This document shows, one piece after another, positions 6,287 to 9,084 of a stretch of DNA of 9,084 nt. Each line of letters opens with the position of its first letter. Within the stretch, counting starts at the first letter, position 1. The position numbers and the translations under genes were made by a program. Below the pieces are notes generated by a model that worked only from the letters and a program-made list of their open reading frames with translations, had not been told where the DNA came from and searched no databases. The DNA comes from Myxococcales bacterium (GTDB lineage Bacteria; Myxococcota_A; Bradymonadia; Bradymonadales; Bradymonadaceae), in assembly GCA_007120615.1 (NCBI GenBank), contig SKNI01000027.1:1-9084 (forward strand). Direction: 5' to 3'.

Positions 6287-6290
6287 TTCA

Positions 6291-6320
6291 ATACCTGGCA
6301 ATAAGCTCGTGGGAGATCAC
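6291..6320 (+). repeat. Right copy of the 30-bp direct repeat
   Basis: Identical to 5874-5903. It contains the stop codon of the leftward GLUG gene (6317-6319, read on the minus strand) and a decoy copy of the last 14 bases of msrA. Together the two copies keep both convergent genes intact around the insertion. Confidence 0.9.
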
Positions 6321-8608
6321 TGCCAACGGAGTTGAGGACGGTCCAGACCTTCCTCTTCCAGGACCCAGACCTCGGAGAAGTCCCAGCCGTCGAAGTTACT
6401 CTCGTCGGTAAACTCCGAATTGGTAAGGCCCGTGCCTCCGACGCTGGCTTCGACAGCGGTGTTGTCGCTATTCCAGTAGGAAGTATCGATATTGGTACTT
6501 CCCGTGGAGCGGCCCACCAGGGCGCCCAGGTGGCTGGAGCCCGAAGGGTCGCCGAAGGAATAGGAGTCAATCACGTCACCGCTGGCGAGGCGGCCACAGA
6601 GACCACCGACCTGTTCCCCACCGGTGACGTCGCCGAGAGCGTATGAATCGCGCACCTCACCGTTGTTGAGTTCGCCGACCAGGCCGCCGACATCACTGGC
6701 CCCGTCGGCGTTGACATCACCCTGGGAGAAGGATTGGGAAATGGTCGCGGTGGAAATTCCCACCAGGCCGCCGATATCGGAGCCATTGGCGGCGTTGACC
6801 GTTCCTGTAGAGTGGGAGCGGGTGATTCCACCAACGTCTTCTCCTACAAGTCCGCCGACGGCCGTGCGCCCGGCGGCCGCGATATCTCCGATAGCATAAG
6901 AATCGGTGATCGAAGCATTATTGGAGCCAACCAATCCCCCGATCGCAGCCGTCTGTCCGGTGACCGTTCCCTCGGCATAAGTCTGCGAGATGGCTCCGTA
7001 GCTGACTCCTACAAGTCCGCCGACGTTGCCGCTTGCGCTTACGTCACAGGTTGCGTGGGAGTCGGTGATGGAGCCTGTGGATTCGAGGTGTCCAACCAAA
7101 CCACCCACATCATTTCCGCCTTCCACGAGAGTGCCGGTGGCCGAGGAGTTGGAGATGGATCCCTGCGACTGTCCGACGAGTCCTCCTGTGGAGTTGGCTC
7201 CCTGGACATGGCCGGAGGCCGTAGATCCTGAGATAGAGCAGCCCTGATCGAGCGATCCGACGAGGCCGCCGATGGTATCGGCCCCGGCGGTGACGTCGCC
7301 GGTGGCCTGAGAGTCGATGATCTGGCAGGCGCCACCGGTGGAGCTGCGGTTTCGGCCTGCTAATCCTCCGGCGTGCGGGCCGGTCGCGCCCACCGAACCG
7401 CTGGCAGTGGAGTCCCGGATGGTGCCGTTATTTCGACCCACCAGGCCACCGGTAAATTCTCCTCCCGAGACCGAAACGTCGGCGTGGGAGTTGGAGATGG
7501 TGCTGTCATCGCCGCCGGTGGCGCCCACGAGTCCTCCGACACGGCTATTTCCGGTGACCGAACCAGATGCCTCGCTATCTTCGAGAGTTCCCAGTAGGCC
7601 GCCCACCAGAGCGCCTACCACTTCGTCGCCGCTGACCTCGACGTTGACCAGGTGAGTGTTGCGAATCAGGCCGCCATCGACCCATCCGAACATCCCGATA
7701 TCGTTATCCGTGGACGAGATGACCAGGTTATCAATCTCATTTCCACCGCCGTCGAATTCACCGGTGAAGGGATCGTCGGAGGTTCCGATCACGGTGAACG
7801 GCTCTCCTTCGAGGTCGATGGGTTGAGAGACTCGGAAGTGAAGGCTCAGGCTGGCGACGTCTGCGCCGATGAGGTTGAGCTGCTCCTTGTTGCAGATGAG
7901 ATAGGGTTCTTCTCCGGTACCCTCGCCGCCGCCGAAGGCATCGGTGACGGTGGGGTTGCAATCGAGCTCCACGCACTCACCCTCCTCGCAGGTTTCAGCG
8001 GCGGTGCATTGGATGCCGCATTCGCCGCAGAATTGGTCGTCGGTTTCCAGATCTCGGCATTGGTCGCCGTCGGGGGCCGTCGGGCAATACACCAGGCTGG
8101 GGTCGGCGTCGCATTCATATTGGCAGGTGTCCTGACAGCTGACGGTCACCCCTTCCGGGTCGTCGCACGGGGTGTCGCAGGCGCCGCAATGATCGAGATC
8201 ACTGGTGATATCGATGCATTGGTTGACCCCTTCACAGAATTCTTCGGGGGCCTCGCAGGAAGTATCGACGACGCACTCCTGGCCGTCGCAGACTTCGCCG
8301 TCGCCGCAGATATTTCCACAGGAGCCGCAATTATTCTCGTCGATCGGTACGCATTGACCGTCGCATTCGAGCTGGTCCGCCGGGCATCCGGCGTCGGGAA
8401 ATCCGGTGTCCCCTTCCATAAGACAGAAGCCCCCTACGCAGGTGGAGCCCGAAGGACAGGGCTGGCCATCGGCACAGCTGACCTCTTCCAGATTGCCCGA
8501 GTAGGAGCAAGCAGAGAGCAGAAAGACGCTCATGGTCAGAAGAAATGCGCCGGGTATAAGTCTGCGGTGTAGAGTGCGAAGAAGAGCGTTAGTGGTGTGT
8601 GGCATCAT
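6317..8608 (-). CDS. Large lipoprotein with Cys-rich modules and about 14 GLUG-type repeats
   Basis: This 763-residue predicted surface lipoprotein has a signal peptide (about 17-33) ending in LLSAC, so C34 is the likely lipidated residue. Residues 45-217 hold several disulfide-rich modules, such as CDGQCVPIDENNCGSCGNICGDGEVC (from 82), of a type common in Myxococcota-like secreted proteins. FGGGEGTGEEPYLIC (225-239) leads into the repeat domain. From about 333 to 699 there are about 14 GGLVG-like turns every 25-30 residues (near 333, 358, 388, 414, 448, 476, 502, 531, 558, 585, 613, 641, 668, 696), which predicts a long beta-helix. The end (SYWNSD, then WDFSEVWVLEEE and LRW) is the GLUG C-terminal signature. 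It is a clear paralog of the product of 5122-3419 but has twice the repeats, more Cys modules and no Asp-rich linker. Two ATGs overlap at 8608 and 8605; AGGT about eight nt before the first is a modest ribosome site. Adhesion is plausible but unproven. Confidence 0.9.
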   Translation of the reverse strand: MMPHTTNALLRTLHRRLIPGAFLLTMSVFLLSACSYSGNLEEVSCADGQPCPSGSTCVGGFCLMEGDTGFPDAGCPADQLECDGQCVPIDENNCGSCGNICGDGEVCDGQECVVDTSCEAPEEFCEGVNQCIDITSDLDHCGACDTPCDDPEGVTVSCQDTCQYECDADPSLVYCPTAPDGDQCRDLETDDQFCGECGIQCTAAETCEEGECVELDCNPTVTDAFGGGEGTGEEPYLICNKEQLNLIGADVASLSLHFRVSQPIDLEGEPFTVIGTSDDPFTGEFDGGGNEIDNLVISSTDNDIGMFGWVDGGLIRNTHLVNVEVSGDEVVGALVGGLLGTLEDSEASGSVTGNSRVGGLVGATGGDDSTISNSHADVSVSGGEFTGGLVGRNNGTIRDSTASGSVGATGPHAGGLAGRNRSSTGGACQIIDSQATGDVTAGADTIGGLVGSLDQGCSISGSTASGHVQGANSTGGLVGQSQGSISNSSATGTLVEGGNDVGGLVGHLESTGSITDSHATCDVSASGNVGGLVGVSYGAISQTYAEGTVTGQTAAIGGLVGSNNASITDSYAIGDIAAAGRTAVGGLVGEDVGGITRSHSTGTVNAANGSDIGGLVGISTATISQSFSQGDVNADGASDVGGLVGELNNGEVRDSYALGDVTGGEQVGGLCGRLASGDVIDSYSFGDPSGSSHLGALVGRSTGSTNIDTSYWNSDNTAVEASVGGTGLTNSEFTDESNFDGWDFSEVWVLEEEGLDRPQLRWQ
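6841..7025 (+). repeat. DNA-level duplication between GLUG repeat units
   Basis: CTCCTACAAGTCCGCCGACG is present identically at 6841-6860 and 7006-7025, and looser copies recur through the repeat domain. Such identity makes unit gain or loss by recombination plausible in this gene. Confidence 0.6.
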
Positions 8609-8680
8609 CTAGTTGGACCTATTTACTTCGAGGTTTTTGAACAGCACTTTCGTGAGAGTTTATCTCAGGATGGAGCGAGT

Positions 8681-9084
8681 TCATAGTGGCGTGGTCGGAG
8701 CGTCGTGAAAGTCTTCGGGGTCGGCATCCGGGAGGTCTGGGAGGTCATCTTCGGGAAGTCCGATTTCATCGAAGAGTTCATGAGCTACGTAGATCGGGAT
8801 TTCATCTCCCACAGCGAGCGCGATGGCATCGGAGGGGCGGGCATCGATCTCGAGGACACCGGTTGGAGTGATAAGAAAGATGGTCGCAAAGAAGGTGCTA
8901 TCTCGCAGGCTGTGGACGTGAACTTTCCCGATGGAGGCACCTAATTCATCGATGATATTATCGACCAGGTCGTGGGTCAGGGGGCGTTGAAAAGTCTCTC
9001 CTTCCAGTCGCAGTTGGATGGCCAGGGCCTGGGCCGTATCGATGAAGATCGGCAGCATGGCCTCCCGTTCAGGAGATCGCAATA
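8681..9084 (-). CDS. Bifunctional nuclease (BFN/DUF151) domain protein, 5'-truncated
   Basis: The reading frame runs off the right edge of the window, so the N-terminus is missing; DUF151 proteins normally have about 35 more residues before the LPIFID motif seen here. Visible signatures are LPIFIDTAQALAIQLRLEG, RPLTHDLVDNIIDELGA, the DSTFFATIFL strand and EIDARPSDAIALAV, which is the hallmark of the family. Some members show DNase and RNase activity and others act as regulatory partners in plants, so the cellular role here is not certain. The C-terminus carries a short acidic, Pro-rich tail (LPEDDLPDLPDADPEDF) beyond the core domain. The stop lies 72 nt upstream of the GLUG gene in the same direction. 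No terminator was seen between them, so co-transcription is possible. Confidence 0.88.
   Translation of the reverse strand, partial: LRSPEREAMLPIFIDTAQALAIQLRLEGETFQRPLTHDLVDNIIDELGASIGKVHVHSLRDSTFFATIFLITPTGVLEIDARPSDAIALAVGDEIPIYVAHELFDEIGLPEDDLPDLPDADPEDFHDAPTTPL

Larger units (their letters stand above)
5904..6290. mobile_element. Non-coding, nested MITE-like insertion between msrA and the GLUG lipoprotein gene
   Basis: The segment between the two 30-bp direct repeats has no credible gene. It starts with the 17-bp inverted repeat GGAGCGCGGACGTCCCC (5904-5920) and has the perfect complement at 6270-6286, four nt before the right direct repeat. Inside, GAAGATGCCCGCGTAGACC occurs twice as a direct repeat (5921-5939, 6224-6242). 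Removing one copy plus the DNA between leaves an ~80-bp element with the two inverted repeats at its ends. The simplest reading is therefore an ~80-bp inverted-repeat element inserted first (30-bp duplication), then a second element (5940-6223, 19-bp duplication) inserted inside it. No transposase is encoded, so movement would need enzymes in trans. A single composite element or a REP-like cluster are alternatives. Confidence 0.7.

Noticed and set aside
6320..7660. Regularly spaced repeats that could suggest a CRISPR array
   Set aside because: The periodicity comes from GGLVG-type protein repeats in one long ORF. The DNA units are degenerate and there are no constant direct repeats with unique spacers.
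7652..8572. 306-residue plus-strand ORF opposite the large GLUG gene
   Set aside because: It is a shadow of the high-GC reading frame on the other strand. The minus-strand frame has a signal peptide, Cys modules and GLUG repeats; this one has none.
9072..9082. Start of the DUF151 protein at the TTG at 9082
   Set aside because: The family needs about 35 residues before this point and the frame is open to the window edge, so the true start lies outside.

Overview
The window looks like a chromosomal segment from a GC-rich, diderm bacterium of the old 'Deltaproteobacteria' (Myxococcota or Bradymonadota type). This is inference. It rests on two large lipoproteins with Cys-rich modules of the kind common in those phyla, an Asp/Pro/Ala/Thr linker, GLUG-repeat C-termini, and a protein with five CxxC-type zinc ribbons. 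No rRNA, tRNA, CRISPR array or transposase gene was seen.

Layout. 183-1067 (+) encodes a membrane-anchored protein with five zinc-ribbon repeats. It converges, 6 nt away, on a leftward cluster read 5122 to 1074: a GLUG-repeat lipoprotein (5122-3419), an ATP-grasp ligase (3366-2497) and an RlmD/TrmA-type m5U methyltransferase (2438-1074). Divergent from that cluster is msrA (5261-5887, +), which encodes a lipoprotein-type methionine sulfoxide reductase. It faces a second, larger GLUG lipoprotein (8608-6317, -). Upstream of that lies the 5'-truncated gene of a bifunctional-nuclease-domain (DUF151) protein (9084-8681, -).

The most unusual part is the 429-bp gap between msrA and the second GLUG gene (5888-6316). 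It is bracketed by a perfect 30-bp direct repeat (5874-5903 and 6291-6320) that carries the stop-codon region of both convergent genes. Removing one repeat copy and the DNA between them leaves the two stop codons only 12 nt apart, so this reads as an insertion with an unusually long target duplication. Inside it are 17-bp perfect terminal inverted repeats (5904-5920 / 6270-6286) and a 19-bp perfect direct repeat (5921-5939 / 6224-6242). This suggests an ~80-bp inverted-repeat element that was itself hit by a second ~284-bp element. The inner element folds on paper into a long hairpin (38-nt arms, 34 of 38 complementary) whose loop can pair with bases just 3' of the stem, a pseudoknot topology. 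A 15-bp copy of the terminal repeat also sits in the msrA leader (5213-5227).

Functionally, the three lipoproteins (two GLUG paralogs and MsrA between them) point to an envelope or cell-surface theme. The methyltransferase, the ATP-grasp enzyme and the DUF151 protein look like ordinary cytoplasmic housekeeping or accessory genes.
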